Part shown: positions 1 to 15,720 of the stretch, piece after piece
How the letters are laid out: the number at the start of each line of letters is the position of its first letter
Numbering within the stretch: the first letter of the stretch is position 1
Source: Halocaridina rubra
Lineage: Eukaryota; Arthropoda; Malacostraca; Decapoda; Atyidae
Direction of reading: 5' to 3'
Length of the DNA stretch: 64,000 nucleotides
Assembly (NCBI GenBank): GCA_037179515.1
Contig: JAXCGZ010005721.1
Location: 62,001-126,000, forward strand
Notes under the pieces: generated by a model
The model's database searches: none
What the model was told of the DNA's origin: nothing
The model's input: only the letters and a program-made list of their open reading frames with translations
Made by a program: the position numbers and the translations under genes

Positions 1-639
1 TACTTAATTGTTTGCTAATGTTCTAAATGAGTCATAATCCTACTGTAATTAACTCAATTTTGTCTTTTAAAGAAACGAGAGAAGTAGATGAATTAATGTT
101 TTGATTTAAACTGACTTTTTGATCTTAATTAATGTTTAATATTAGTTTCACACTGGAATTATGTTGTCTAAATATAAGAATATGTTTGTATTTCAGATTT
201 CCAACAATGAAATAGACCCTGCATGCTCTAGTTGTCTGTAAAGGTACTCTCTATATGCTATGTTTGTGTAATTTGTATAGGAATTCTTAGAAAATAGCTT
301 AAATAATTCGGCCCCATTTCTATTGTAAACTAATGTTAGCTAGGATATGTCCAAGAGCTCCCGGAAAACTAGTCCATGCTTCGACTGAAATAAGAGATAT
401 TTCAGTTTTGGTTGGGAGGGATGTCGTATGACTTCCGCCATGCTGAAGCCAGAATCTGAAACTTGTAACAGATCTTGAGCGGAAACGGTTGGTCGAGGGC
501 ACGGATATTTTATTACCATGTTTGTAGAAAGTGCCAAGGAAATATATGACCGGAACCGTGAGACTTAGGACCTGGCATCGAGAAGGGCAAGAAAGGACAG
601 GAAGTTAGCCATTTCCTAAACCACAACAAACATAAACAA
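1..639. other. Unassigned intergenic sequence
   Basis: AT-rich sequence downstream of the TMF1 3' end. Two short overlapping minus-strand open frames at 320-537 have no recognisable motif and look fortuitous. Part of 540-640 may be the upstream edge of the LTR-like segment that follows. Confidence 0.5.
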
Positions 640-3813
<3,174 letters not shown>

Positions 3814-3829
3814 GCAATTATTTTTTAGT

Positions 3830-4716
3830 GAAGATAGAGTGAGAAAGGAAGAAATGTGGAAAATGAGGAGGTGAAAGGGAGGAAGAAATGTGCTGATAGT
3901 GAGTAAACTGAATAAGAAAGAGAAAGAACGTGAGTTTAATATAAGGTAAGTTTGAGGAATATAAAAAATGTGGTAAAATAGAAGGTGAATGATAGAGTGA
4001 ATGAAAAACAGAAATGCTTTAAGGAAGAAGTCCTGAAGCGGGTAGAGGTAGTGAGTTGGATGCAACGAATCTTTGGAAGCAGAAGGAAAGGTACTGAATG
4101 GTGAAATGAAGAGGTGAGTGCGGCAATGGCTGAAAAGAAGCAAACATATGAAGTACAGTATAGAGGAAACGAGGAGGCTTATGAAAGGCACAGAATAAAG
4201 AGTGCATTGTGAGATGCAAAGAGAAAAGCAGATGTGAGGTGGGGTAAATGCTTCTATGAAAATTTTGAAAAGTGTAAAGAGATCTGGAAGGAATTTAAGA
4301 GTGCAGAGTATTGGTTTGGTAGAGAGGAGAGGGTGGAAGGAGCAGATTGGCAGTTGTTAGTGGATGTGAAAAAGTATACTAGTGTCCCCAACCCACGATG
4401 ACATGAATATTTCCAGGAACTGCTAAAAGTGGAAGATGATAGAGGCAGTAATTGTGGCTGTGGGAGCTAGGTGGGTAGAATGATTGGGAAATTACGAGAG
4501 AGGAGGTAATATTGGCATTGGAAGCAATGAAAGTAGATAAAATACCAGGGTAAAATGGGTGTCATATAGATTGCCTGTCAAATGGATAAGAGACAATAGT
4601 GGAAAGGATGATCAGGTTGTAGAATGCATGTATATGGAATTGTAACAGTTCCGAATGATTGGAGGAGTGCATGTGTAGTATCACTATACAAAGGGAAAGG
4701 AGATAAATAAAAAGTA
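3830..4716 (+). pseudogene. Decayed RTE-clade LINE, EN-RT linker and RT start
   Basis: Purine-rich sequence with many stops. Recognisable pieces include a linker with repeated Lys/Glu coils (4040-4300), an EVILALEAMKVDKIPG-like stretch (4500-4550) matching the RTE 'EV-A-K-GKAPG' position, and VPNDWRSACVVSLYKGKGDK (4650-4710), which is the RTE RT motif-1 region. It is interrupted at that point by a DNA element and resumes at 5562. Confidence 0.7.
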
Positions 4717-5559
4717 CAGTAGTGTCCCCAACCCATGAATGCCTGTTCCCACGAACAAACTAACCCACAAACAAATTTTGACCCCAAATCACCAAGAAAA
4801 ACTAACTCACAAACACGCAAGTGTCAGCCAGGCAACCATGTTTCCTGCTCGCTCGCTCTAAGTTCTGCATTGGTGCTTGCTCTGTGTAGTTCGTTTGTGA
4901 GCTGTTTGTAGTTCTTGCTTTATTTTCCATTGTTTTGCTTTTCAGATAGCTCTTATTATGGCTCCTAAGAAAGTTAAAAGCGTTAAGTGACAGTGGCATC
5001 AAACACCCTAGATGCATAACAGTGGAAACTAAGAATGAAATAATTTCTAAGCATGAAAATGGTGTTCGAGTTTCTGATATCGCCATGCAGTAGGACATGA
5101 CAAATTCGAAGTAGTTCTCCTCCTCCACCACCAGCCACGTATGCCAGCAACAATTATCCATAAAGGTAAATACAGTACTGTTTCTTACCTACAATATTTG
5201 TTTATTACCTATTTGTTATTAGTGGGAGAATGAGAAAACTTTTTCTAAGCATTGGACTTTGCTACTTTATACAGGGTATCAACTTTTGTATACACCTGAA
5301 TATGTACATGTTTTATTTTAGTAGAGTAGAATTCCTTTCCATTATTAAAGTAATTTTCCTTTTACAGATAATATACATACGTGTATTATATTTCATGTTT
5401 ATACTCATTAGAAAAATTTTAAAATGAATATTTATTTTGACTAGGAATAGATTAATTGAATTTATAAGCTTTTCAATGAGAAATATAAACCCACGAACAA
5501 ACCATCCCATAAACAGATTTTAGGAATGGGTAAAGTTTGTGGGTTGGAGGCACTACTAG
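4717..5559. mobile_element. Decayed Tigger-like DNA element T2 with TA duplications
   Basis: The termini CAGTAGTGTCCCCAACCC (left) and the inverse of GGGTTGGAGGCACTACTAG (right) form inverted repeats flanked by TA at 4715-4716 and 5560-5561. It interrupts the RTE exactly between GKGDK and RGISLLS. Inside, at 4958, is a degraded frame beginning MAPKKVKS and later a TVETKNEIISKHENGVRVSD-like stretch with stops. That is the usual N-terminal helix-turn-helix of pogo/Tigger transposases. Its terminal repeats differ from the T1/T3/T5/T6 family. Confidence 0.75.
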
Positions 5560-5561
5560 TA

Positions 5562-5720
5562 TACTTAGAGGAATTAGTTTGTTGAGTATAATTGGTATGG
5601 TATATGGAATGGCGTTGATTGAGAGAATTAGGAAAGAAACCGAGAGCATAATCAGCTCGGAACTTTGGGGTTCAAGGGAAGAAGTGGATGTGCTGATCAA
5701 TACCATAATGCTTATCTTAC
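5562..5720 (+). pseudogene. Decayed RTE LINE, continuation
   Basis: The RGISLLSIIGMVYGMALIER motif of the RTE reverse transcriptase follows the T2 element and continues the sequence broken at 4716. It degrades within 150 bp, shortly before the TMF1 3' end. Confidence 0.7.
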
Positions 5721-5825
5721 AAAGGTGGTCAATAAAAATAATATATCTCAAATTACAAGCTATTCATTTGCAAAAATCACAGACGAGTACATAAATTAAA
5801 ATCTTGGCTTTTGCTATAGCCTCTA

Positions 5826-6106
5826 TTATTTCTTTAAGAGCTGATCTATCTGTAACTTGTACATTTCTTTAACATCCAGAAGATCAAGACGTAGCTCCTC
5901 AACTTCCTCCACTTTTTCTCCATGCATCTGCAATAGAGCATTATATTTCTGCTCCATATCTTTATATTGCTGCTGCAGGTCTTGATGATCCTGTAACTGC
6001 AGCTGTAGGGCATCTAACTGAGTGGTAACAGTAACTAATTCCTGAGCTAGACTCTCACGCTGTGATTCATAACGTGCAATTTCACTATGTAGATGATGTA
6101 CTTCCC
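5826..6106 (-). CDS. TMF1: TMF1 terminal exon 14 with stop codon
   Basis: Acceptor TATCCACAG opens the last exon; TAA at 5828-5826 (followed at once by TAG) closes it. It codes for 92 residues, beginning EVHHLHSEIARYESQRESLA, then QELVTVTTQLDALQLQLQ, and ending LLQMHGEKVEEVEELRLDLL, DVKEMYKLQIDQLLKK. The final part matches the C terminus of the TMF1 TATA-binding/coiled-coil domain closely, so the C terminus is complete. No AATAAA was seen in the first ~100 bases of 3' UTR, which soon runs into decayed RTE sequence. Confidence 0.95.
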
Positions 6107-7080
6107 CTGTGGATAATAATGAGAAGTGTTTAATAATTGCAATAAAATTAAAAATAACTACAATGACTCATTTTGAAAATATGTAATATAATGAATTAAA
6201 GTTAAGCTTATAGATTCATATATATATATTATCCCAAAATTTAACTGAATATCAGGTAATAATGTTGCACTGTACATTAAAATACTAAACTGTCCGAAAA
6301 ACCAGAATAATCATCTCAAGTTTTTATTCCCTACAAGTCATAAGAGCTAAGTAAGAGGATAGAGGACCAAAGTACAGGCAATACCATCCTCCCTGAATTT
6401 TTTTTTCATTATTGTCATTTAAGCTGGCAATCTGAGGATGGGTCGAGTATATAGGAGCCCATTTTGTTCACTTGTGGCAACGAACTGGCTTCAGTGAGAT
6501 AAGTGGTCATAGTAATAAAAATCACTAGTTTCAAGTTTTTTTAATATATATCCTCAGTTACTAATGCTGTGTTAACCCTCTAAATAAAGAAAAGTATAAA
6601 TAAATATCAACATAATTTAAAGCATTAAGTGCAGGAACAAACATTTATTTCCATTTGGCAATGGCTATTCTCTTACAGCACTAAGAGTACACTTATAAGT
6701 AGACATGTAATTAGAGTAATAAGTAAGAGGGTAATACATACAGTGAAGAGAAATATAGCATTCCTAGAAAATGAAGATTACCTTGAGTTATAAGTTATGC
6801 ATTAAATTATAATAACAATAATCATACTATGATAAAAATGCTAACAATTTAATGTTGCTTATAAAGTATTAATAGTAACACCTAATACAGGATTGTTATT
6901 ATCGGCATCATCGCCATATTTGTATTCCTTACAAAGAGAATAATTAGTTCTTAACATAGAAATCAAAGACGGCGATATCTATTTACAAATAGAATGGTTA
7001 GCGTTAAGGAAAATTGCATTAAATTATTAATGTGTGAGCAGTAACTATTTGTCCAAAAGAAAACTATGTAGTTTGCCTTT
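6107..7080. other. TMF1 intron 13, unassigned part
   Basis: AT-rich intron without clear genes or repeats. Nothing recognisable was seen between the last TMF1 exon and the decayed LINE. Confidence 0.6.
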
Positions 7081-9240
7081 GAAAGCTGTGATGGAGGATG
7101 AAATTTTAAGATGTTCTGGAATATTGTTCTAGAGTGTTGGCCCTTTAATAGTGATCATCATTGAACCTGCATCTGTGTTAGTTCTCTGAATAAAGAGCTC
7201 ACTACTCTGTCTTGTGTTGGTTCCCCTTATATCCCTGACTGTTTTGAAATTAAATTGCCAGCTAGGATAATGATGGTTGAAAAATTTTGTATACAAAAAT
7301 GTAAATAGCATAGGCGAACTTGTTTTCTGCCCGCAGCCACTCAAGTTTTTTGAGAGCTGGCGTTATGTGGTCATATTTTCTTATTCCTCCCAGGGCAACT
7401 CGAGCTGCAAAATTAATAAGCTTCTGTATTCTATTTATCTGAGTCTTATTGGTAGTTCCCCATATAGTTGTGGATTAATTAATGTGACTTAGGGCTAGAG
7501 ATTCAACAACCGTTATTCGAGTGGTAGTTTCAAAATTGTCTTTTATAGGAGATAAATACATTAGTGTTTCTGTAACCTTGCATAATTTATTTATATGGGA
7601 ATCAAACAACATGTAGTTATTAAAGTGAATTCCTAGATTTTTTACTGTTTCGCTGGGAGTAATGATGTTGCCACAAAAATTAACTCTTGCGTTTTCTGGA
7701 ATTTGTGCTATAAGATACCTTAAACAAATAAACATGCATTGTGTTTTACTTTCAATAATTAACAGCCCAATTTCTTGAACGTAGGTTTAAATTTTTGACA
7801 GTGTTTTTTCTGCTCTTAAGGTTAGCTCTGGGAGTTGATTAATATCACCACTAAGGAGTAGCTGAGTGTCATCTGCATATTGTACAACTAGACAGTCAGA
7901 AATGAAACAAGCTAAATCCTTTACATAAATGGAGAAGAGGATAGCACTAAGGACTGATCCCTGTGGAACACAAAATGATACATTTTTTGCAGTAATGCTG
8001 TTAGGACGAATAAACTGTCTGCAATTAGATAGATACTCTCTAAACCACATTGGGTCAATATTTAGGTTAGTACATTTATTAATAAGAATATCATGGTTTA
8101 CACTGCCGAAGGCTTTTGATAAGTCTAATAATACAAGCAGAGAGATTTTTTCTTATCTATATTATTGTAAATTCTATCAGTAACTTTGAGCAGTGCAGTT
8201 TCTGTCGAGAGTTTCGGTCTGAAACCATGCTGGGTAACAGCTAATAGTCTGTTTGTCTTTAGATATGACATTAGTTGGCATGCAACAATATTTTCTAATA
8301 TTTTAGAGAAAATGGGTAGTAGGGAAATGGGACAATAGTTTGTCACATCTTCTCTGTCCCCTTTTTTATGCAGAGGTATTAAAAGTTATTTTTCCAAGGG
8401 TCAGGAAACCTTTTAGTAACAATGGAAGTGTTATATTATAATAGCAAGAATATAAGATATAATCATGGGTATAGCATCTTTGATGAATTGAAATGGTAAA
8501 CCATCTAGACCATACGAGCCAGAGTTTGTTAGGCTCTTTATGGTAAGAATTTGGGTCGCACAATCGACAGGACTGATCTTGAAGTATTCTCTTATGTTTA
8601 CATTGGAAGAATTGTCATTTAAGTAATTACTCATATTCACTGAGTTGATGTTTTCTTGCGTTTTCTCAAATGTATTTTTCCCAACGTTAGCAAAATAGTT
8701 ATTCAAGTTTTCTGTTTTGTCTTTGAACTCCGTAATATTTTCATAACTTTTTAAGGTAGTCTTTCCATTGGTATCATACTTCTTATCACTTTCCATGTTG
8801 CCGCTGTATCATGTTTAGTCATTAAATTGTTTTTTGTAAAAGTTTTTTTTACTAATATCAATGAGGGATCTGACACATTTCTTTTCTACTTTATAGCGTG
8901 CATGGAGAGTCATATCATATCTATTCATTTTTAGCTCTCTTTGTATTTGATTTCTGATTTGCAATGCCTCTCTGATGTCATTAGTTAGCCAGGGGGGCTG
9001 AGGGGTGGGTTAGTTTTTTTGTTACAATGGGTGCACAACTATCTAGGCATTCATGGAAGACTTGTGTTAGAATTTCAACCTGCAAATTGACGTATTCTGT
9101 GTCTAATATACCATTAAGTGCATTTCTGTTGTTGATTAATGCTTCACGAAAGAAATCAGGGGAGTAATTTTTAGGCACCTGAATGTCTTGAAGAAAGGTT
9201 TTCTTTTGGACTTGTTTATGTTTAGCATAGCAATATTGAG
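7081..9240 (-). pseudogene. Decayed L2/CR1-like LINE reverse transcriptase
   Basis: Read on the minus strand, broken frames carry NYCPISLLPIFSKILENIVA (about 8340-8290), QHGFRPKLSTETALL (about 8230), the CVPQGSVLSAILFSIYVKDL turn (about 7970) and the active-site motif VQYADDTQLLLSGDI (about 7880). A C-terminal part with KNLGIHFNNYMLFDSHINKL (about 7640) follows. Upstream, LTNSGSYGLDGLPFQFIKDA (about 8510) is the RT entry. The frames are separated by stops and frameshifts. The YADDTQL signature points to the L2/CR1 side of LINEs. It is an old dead copy in TMF1 intron 13. Confidence 0.85.
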
Positions 9241-9880
9241 CTCATGATCTGCAGTTGGGTAGGGAACTATGTCCCAATAGGGTATGCACTGCACTTTATT
9301 TATTATTATCATCAGATCTATCAGACTATAAGGGTCGGTTTTTTCTATATTTGTGTTAACTTCACAGCGTTGATCACCCTTTTCATTTTGTTATCTGCTG
9401 AGAGCAAGTCATCATTAAAGTCACCAAGTATGTATACGGGTTTATGGCGCACACAGATATTTCTGGACGTTTCTAGCAGATGACTAAATGAACTGAAAGG
9501 TGCTTTTGGGTGATGGTAAACACACCCTATAATGAAAGATGGAAGCTTTTAATACTGCACAGTGATTCATATATCTTCGAGCTCTCCAGTTTTTTCTAGA
9601 CCTGTGGTTATTTCTAATGCACTGAAATAATTTCCAACATAAATACAGGCCCCACCCTCTCGGCCAAGGTCATTTCAAAATATTTTAAACTTTGTGATAT
9701 TCACATATTTATTTTCAGTTGTAGGAAGAAGCCAAGTTTCACTTACATAGAGGATATCTATGTTGAGGTCTTATGTTAGCATTATTATATCCTCAAAATG
9801 AGCAAGAAGGGACTGAGCGTTCACATGCACTAATGTTACATTCTTACGATGCTTCATCAGGAAGGTATCCATGGTCATAT
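9241..9880 (-). pseudogene. Endonuclease domain of the same decayed LINE
   Basis: Minus-strand fragments show the apurinic-type endonuclease landmarks of LINE ORF2 in order: VHVNAQSLLAHFEDI (about 9830), DILYVSETWLLP (about 9740), GREGGACIYV (about 9660) and YILGDFNDDLLS (about 9430). Scattered stops break them. Together with the RT at 7081-9240 this gives most of an ORF2. Confidence 0.82.
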
Positions 9881-10920
9881 TTGTAGTTTGTCTTGGGTTT
9901 GTCCATGGTTTATTTCGACTGTGTGATACTGCTGGGAATTCAACATCATAGTGTGTTCAGGGGGTAGTCCATGGATCCTGGTGTCTGTACCTGCCGTTGG
10001 ATGAGAAACGCTGACTTGAGTATGTGCCATGGTATGATCGGGCCTTCTCAAAGTTTGTATGTCTAGGGTCGTAAGAGCCATCTCTCCAGGAGAAGTCTTT
10101 CGTGCGTGGACGGCGATAAGAGAGGTTTCTATTGTGTCTCTTTCTGTAGTCTCGCTGATAGGAGATCTTTTCATAAGCTCTTTGCTCTTTATTCCAGTAT
10201 GGCTGTAGTTTGGGATATTTTGTAGAAAACCTAGGTTATCTAACCTGTTTGCCCCTGCAAAATGGCCAGACAGTAGTGCCTGTAGGCCATTCATTCAGTT
10301 TGTAAGCAAAGTATTCAAATCCTTTTGATATCGTTAGTGCAAAGGAGATCCAATTGGTTTGCGAGAAAGCTCCCTAATCAAGACTCTTCAGAAAGAATGC
10401 CTTGATTTGTCAAAATATTACGTATCTCTCTCTCAGAGTTACCAGGAATGCAAATATATATTTGAGCTGTAACCCTTGCACTATTGGGTAATTGTGGCTG
10501 TGGGGGAGAGGACTTCAATGGACTGTTTAGATTAGAGACTGCTCCTATTTTGTCTTTTCTGTTTTCTTCACTGTTTTGCAACCTATTGCTGGGTTGGTTA
10601 TTAGTCCTGGATGGTGTAATATGGTTGTCCTGGTTAGTAATAATTACAATGTTGTTAGGAGTAGTGGAGAAGGGCTCTATATCTTCTTCGCTGTTTTGCA
10701 ACCCTTTACTGGGTTGGTTATTTGTGGTGGAAAGTGTAATCTGGTTGTTTTGGTTAGTGACGGTTGCTGTGTTGCTAGGAGCAGTGGGGAAGGACGCTAT
10801 TGTTTCTTCACTGTTTTGCAACCTGTTAATGAATTGAATATTTGTGCTAGATAAACTATTGATGCTGTTTTTTTTGACTATCACTTTTTATCAGAGGAGG
10901 ATGCTAATGAACTCCGAAGA
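9881..10920 (-). pseudogene. ORF1-like part of the decayed LINE with internal peptide repeats
   Basis: Two minus-strand open frames (10294-9875 and 10884-10378) precede the endonuclease in the expected ORF1 position. The 168-codon frame contains three copies of a ~41-residue repeat ending in RLQNSEE / GLQNSEED / RLQNSEEN, with TNNQPS between. Coding identity as ORF1 is inferred from position and shared strand; no named domain was recognised. Confidence 0.5.
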
Positions 10921-11099
10921 GGAGCAGCAAAAGCCAGACACCCCTGCCTCTCATGTGGAATGAGTACCTGGGGGAAGGTTTGGTCACCTTAGCAATTACC
11001 TTTTCTCTAAACAACACAATAATTTTACACTGAAAAATGACTCTCCAGTGGTCATTTCTTGAAGACTCCTTCTAGCCAAAGACAACCAGAGCTACCCAA

Positions 11100-12870
11100 G
11101 ACTCAAACACAAATACATATATCTAACAACACTTTGAGCTAACACACTAAAGGTTCATTTTTCTGCGAATCATTCCAACACTGGCCCCATTACACCTGTA
11201 CAACACTTGTTAACATAAATCGCTACCAAGACAATTGGGCCTACTTACAATGCACCCTACAGCCTCCTTCAAAACAATCTCCTACTCCTTTCACAACCTA
11301 TTCCTCCAATCTGCCCATCCTTCACACATCACCTTAACCATCATTACGACTATCACCTACTGCCTCTCCTCTACCTACACCTCCCCACCCAACCCCCTTC
11401 TTTTAGCCCCTAAATCAAGAGCCACTCAAGCTGGCCAAAGACATACATACATCAATTACAAAAGAGCCATTTGTTCTATTTCACTAATGAAACAGAACAA
11501 TTCAAAACTGGAAAGTATGCCTGTCACAAACATATACGATGCTGCACACACTTTTAACACAATCATTCAAAAAGCTGACGAAAAACGTATTCCTAGAATT
11601 AACAGGAAGAGACACAACCCCAATATCACACCAGAAAATGAAGACCTCATCAGACAACGAAATAGACCAAAACATTCCCCATCAACCCATACACAGGACA
11701 CTAAACAAAAATACAAGCATTTAACACATAAGTCAACAAAATAATACTAGAACAACAAACATTAAATAAGAATAATTACTGCTACATATGGTCACAAAAT
11801 AAACAACAAGAAAATTTTCAAAACACTAACCAGTATTACACTATCCAAAAGTAACAACACAGTCACATGCTGCCACCATTAATAACAAACATTATATCCC
11901 CAAACAAAAAACAGGAAAATATCCTCATGAACCATTTCTCTCATGTCAGTCATCTCCATCCCAAACGTAATGAGTAATGTGTCATCAGACTAAGCACTTT
12001 TCACTAGCCATCAGAGAGATCGCTCATCAACAGTCTCAAGCACTCATTTATGCTGCAATAAATTACATATCACATTCCATTAACCCTGTCATAACATCTT
12101 TCAAACCATTCCACATTGCTTCCTAACCTGATAATAAAACGTTTTGTTGGCAACAATTCATATAGTTATTCTCCTCACAAACTGAACAGCAGAATACCAG
12201 AACATTCCACACTTCACCAGAAACATGCCCTAAAAAAAAACACACACCTAAAATTCTTGCTATAAGATTCAATACATCAATGTTATTTAAACGTGTCACA
12301 CTCATAGAAAACAAACTGCCACAAGACTTAATGCCCTCAGGTCACTTGCCTATACAACATTTGGACACAACAAAGAATCCACTACAACAGTATAACATAT
12401 TACGTGGGCATTTAACCTTACTAAATACACCACAACACCTTACAGACTACACGAAACAAAGTACTAAAAAATAATCATAGGCTGAACAGCTACTACACCA
12501 ACAGACCACTTACACTAAGAAACAAAAGTCGTCAAAGTCAAAGACCATCTTGACATGAAAGGGACACAAATGCTAGGTGTAGCCTCCACAAACCAACTCC
12601 ACCCACTACACTACACGGCAGAACACTCACACACACCAAGAAACATTAATACAACCCCTAACACAAAACAGCCAAACCAATTTCCAAAATCATATCCATA
12701 GCTGGTTTGTCATTCCATCCAGTCACTCAATCACAACACACAGCTGCATGAACAACATCTGACATCCATCCTTCAGAATCCTCCTTTCCACGTGAAGACA
12801 CAACCCACATGGGCAGGCTGTGATGTGAGCACCACCCAGGCAAGTGAGCTATCAGGATAGGCTAGACAAC
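11100..12870 (+). pseudogene. Decayed Jockey/I-like LINE fragment
   Basis: The plus-strand frame 11235-11744 ends with an EN-RT linker pattern (FNTIIQKADEKRIPRINRKR, then DLIRQRN), as in Jockey-group ORF2. Later, about 12510-12660, KVKDHLDMKGTQMLGVAS and NQLHPLHYTA match the C-terminal 'hlD-kGtQfLaS-p-HPlh' motif of that group. The frame between is destroyed by stops. The assignment is by motif only. Confidence 0.6.
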
Positions 12871-13489
12871 TCAGTCAATGATGCCTGTCCAGGACGTAAC
12901 ATATCACCTGATACAATCAAACACGATACGGAAGACCACACCGCACACAACCACATATGCCAACAGCAATTCCATGACAGCTCTGTAGGAAAGCCCAAGA
13001 TAAGCACTGGCCTTCTTTAGACACTCACAGCTGCTCGGCTTGGCAGCTTAGTGAATGTCAACAGCAACGATAACTGAGAGTGCATTATAATCTATTTAAG
13101 GGTCCTAACACTTTAAAGTAGATGTGCTAATAAAATAACTGAAAAGAAATATGTAATTTGGAACGAGCACAACCTACTACTTTTAGGTGAAACAGGGAAA
13201 CTGCAGACTGAACAAAGCAAAATCTAACCAAAAATTTTAGCACAGAATGAAATTGTCAAAGATAAATGATGATCAACACCGTAACTTTTCCCTCCAAGCA
13301 TTCTAACATATGATTAAATATAACCAACTGGGAAAACTGCACCAAATACATAAGTACACAGATACCTCTGTAGACAATACGACAATATAAGTAATGTATA
13401 CAAATGATGACTGGAGGTATTACATGGAGCAATTCCCTCTAGAGTATGGAAATATATACTCCATACTGTATTACCTCACAGATTCCTAC
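12871..13489. other. TMF1 intron 13, unassigned right part
   Basis: Non-repetitive intron sequence. Nothing recognisable was found next to exon 13. Confidence 0.5.
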
Positions 13490-13902
13490 CTTCTCTTTGC
13501 CGTAGCTGAGATGTGAGAGCATCTACTGTTGCAGTGGGATTGCCTCTCATGGAATCATACAAGGATGTACCTCTAGACCAGTTAGTTTCAAATACTTCAT
13601 CCCCCCATTGGGACCCAGTAAATGACTCATTCAGGGATCCTGAAATGGAGATACGAGAAAGCGATGGGGTTGGAGAGGATCTGGGTGTACTGGCATGGCT
13701 CTCATTAACACTACTGGACAATTGCAGTAATCTCCTCTCTCTTTCCTTTAACTGCTCTTGAAGTGATTGGGATTTCTTCTTCTCTGCTGACAAAGCTGTC
13801 TTTTCTATGTCTAGCTGCTGTTCAAGGCTATCCTTCTCTCGCTTAATTTCACCAATCTCCTCGGCAAATGAAGACTTTAAAGCTTCTATCTGAGTGTTCT
13901 CT
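13490..13902 (-). CDS. TMF1: TMF1 exon 13 (Ser/Thr-rich linker and start of C-terminal domain)
   Basis: This 413 bp exon lies between acceptor CATTCTTCAG and donor GAAG|GTAGGA. It begins with the charged coil [20 protein letters not shown] and continues through [17 protein letters not shown] Ser/Pro/Thr linker ([20 protein letters not shown]) follows, then the C-terminal domain entry [11 protein letters not shown] and [12 protein letters not shown]. The linker corresponds to the known SSTPT-SRSSSISG region of TMF1. The acceptor sits only 34 bp from a 353 bp (TA)n array on the transcribed strand. Confidence 0.95.
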
Positions 13903-13932
13903 CTGAAGAATGGACAGTACTTTAATATTTTC

Positions 13933-14294
<362 letters not shown>

Positions 14295-14468
14295 CTTAGA
14301 ACTTTGCTCTTGTATAAGAGTGATTAAAAAAAAGTTCCATTACATTTAATATATGATAAATTTACAGACATGTAACCAGAATGATCTCAGTCTTATAACT
14401 GAACTAGAACTAGAAACATACATTTTTTATCTCATATCTCTATGCCAAAATATGTAAAATTAACTTAC

Positions 14469-14661
14469 TTTATTCTAGCTTCTGATAACACCTCTAACTT
14501 TGATGTAAGCAGATCTACCTGTGATGAAAGCTTAGTATTTTCTACACGTATATTTGCTACCTGCGTCTGAAGGGATGCCGCATTTGCTGCAACTTCAGCA
14601 TACTGCTCACGCATTGCTCTTTCCTTTTCACTACTAGATGCTGCAGCTGTCTGAGTCTCAT
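14469..14661 (-). CDS. TMF1: TMF1 exon 12
   Basis: Acceptor ACATTCAG and donor ATAAA|GTAAGT bound 193 bp. The product NETQTAAASSSEKERAMREQ, YAEVAANAASLQTQVANIRV, ENTKLSSQVDLLTSKLEVLS, EARI is coiled coil with the ERA and RVENTKL positions matching TMF1. It was too short for a start-to-stop ORF call but phases match at both ends (A|AT in, AA|A out). Confidence 0.9.
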
Positions 14662-15520
14662 CTGAATGTAAAAATCTTTATTACAAAAGGACCGAAGAGA
14701 AATGCAAAAATTAATCAAGATTATACCTCAGTCATATTCCCTGCATGTTGTAAGAGCCAACTTGAAACGATAGAATGAAAAACTAGAAAATTCCCTACTA
14801 CTTGAATTTCTTTTAAAGAAAAGCTGGTGGATGCAAGAGGAAAAGTAGGTTAAGCATTGTTACATACTCTTTTTCTATACAACTGAGGCCACCTGCTGGC
14901 TTCAGAGGGATTTGGCATATATTGATGAAAAAATACAATACTTCATTTATTGATTTATTTACTTAGCTTTAAAAATAGTTAAGATATAGCCAAGGTAAAT
15001 ACTTTGAGATCCTTTTCAAATATTATTCTTGCTAACTAATTGCTTCATACACTAAAGGAATACTGCAGCAAAAGCTGTCATATATGTTTCATACTATGAG
15101 TTTGTGAAACATATGCGAGGATATCCTCTTCCACACAATGAAGTAAGTGATCAAGTCGAATAACATAGAGTGCTACCATGATAATGCAGAGTATTAAAGT
15201 TGCTTCACTTTTCCCATAGCCATTACAAAGGTAATCTTGTTTCACCTTAGTGAAAAAGCATTTTACCAATAACCTGCTATAATGGACGGTAATCCATCAA
15301 AATTATAGTGGCTTTAGTAAGGAAATGACAAACAAACCTAGAGTCCCACAATGTAGAGGTCACTGTCTCTATACTCCCAGCATACTACTAAAAAACAAGA
15401 TCTTGATTTCTGTGTAAATCTGGATACAATTACTGCTGGTTTCATCTTACTTCATAAATGTAGTTATGCGATGTATTAGAAACACATACACATTTCCAAA
15501 AACAAGAGGACTTCCCTTAC
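14662..15520. other. TMF1 intron 11
   Basis: AT-rich intron. A short minus-strand open frame at 15078-15269 has no recognisable feature. No repeats seen. Confidence 0.6.
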
Positions 15521-15720
15521 TTAATCTCCGTGTGAGAGACGTTTCAAGTGACTCCCATGTGGCCTGTTGCATAGAATGTGTGGTTTGTAAGTTTTCCATT
15601 TGCCGAAGAAGTGGCCTTGTAGCAGCACTAACAGCACCAGAAAGTTCTTCGGCACGAGCTTCTGCTTCCGATACCCTCTGTTGTAATTCAGTGACATCAT
15701 CTCGTAGCTGCCGTTCCTTT
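15521..15720 (-). CDS. TMF1: TMF1 exon 11
   Basis: This 200 bp exon has acceptor TTATAACAG and donor TTAA|GTAAGG. It encodes KERQLRDDVTELQQRVSEAE, ARAEELSGAVSAATRPLLRQ and MENLQTTHSMQQATWESLET. The TRPLLRQMENLQ motif is diagnostic of TMF1. It leaves in phase 1. Confidence 0.95.
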
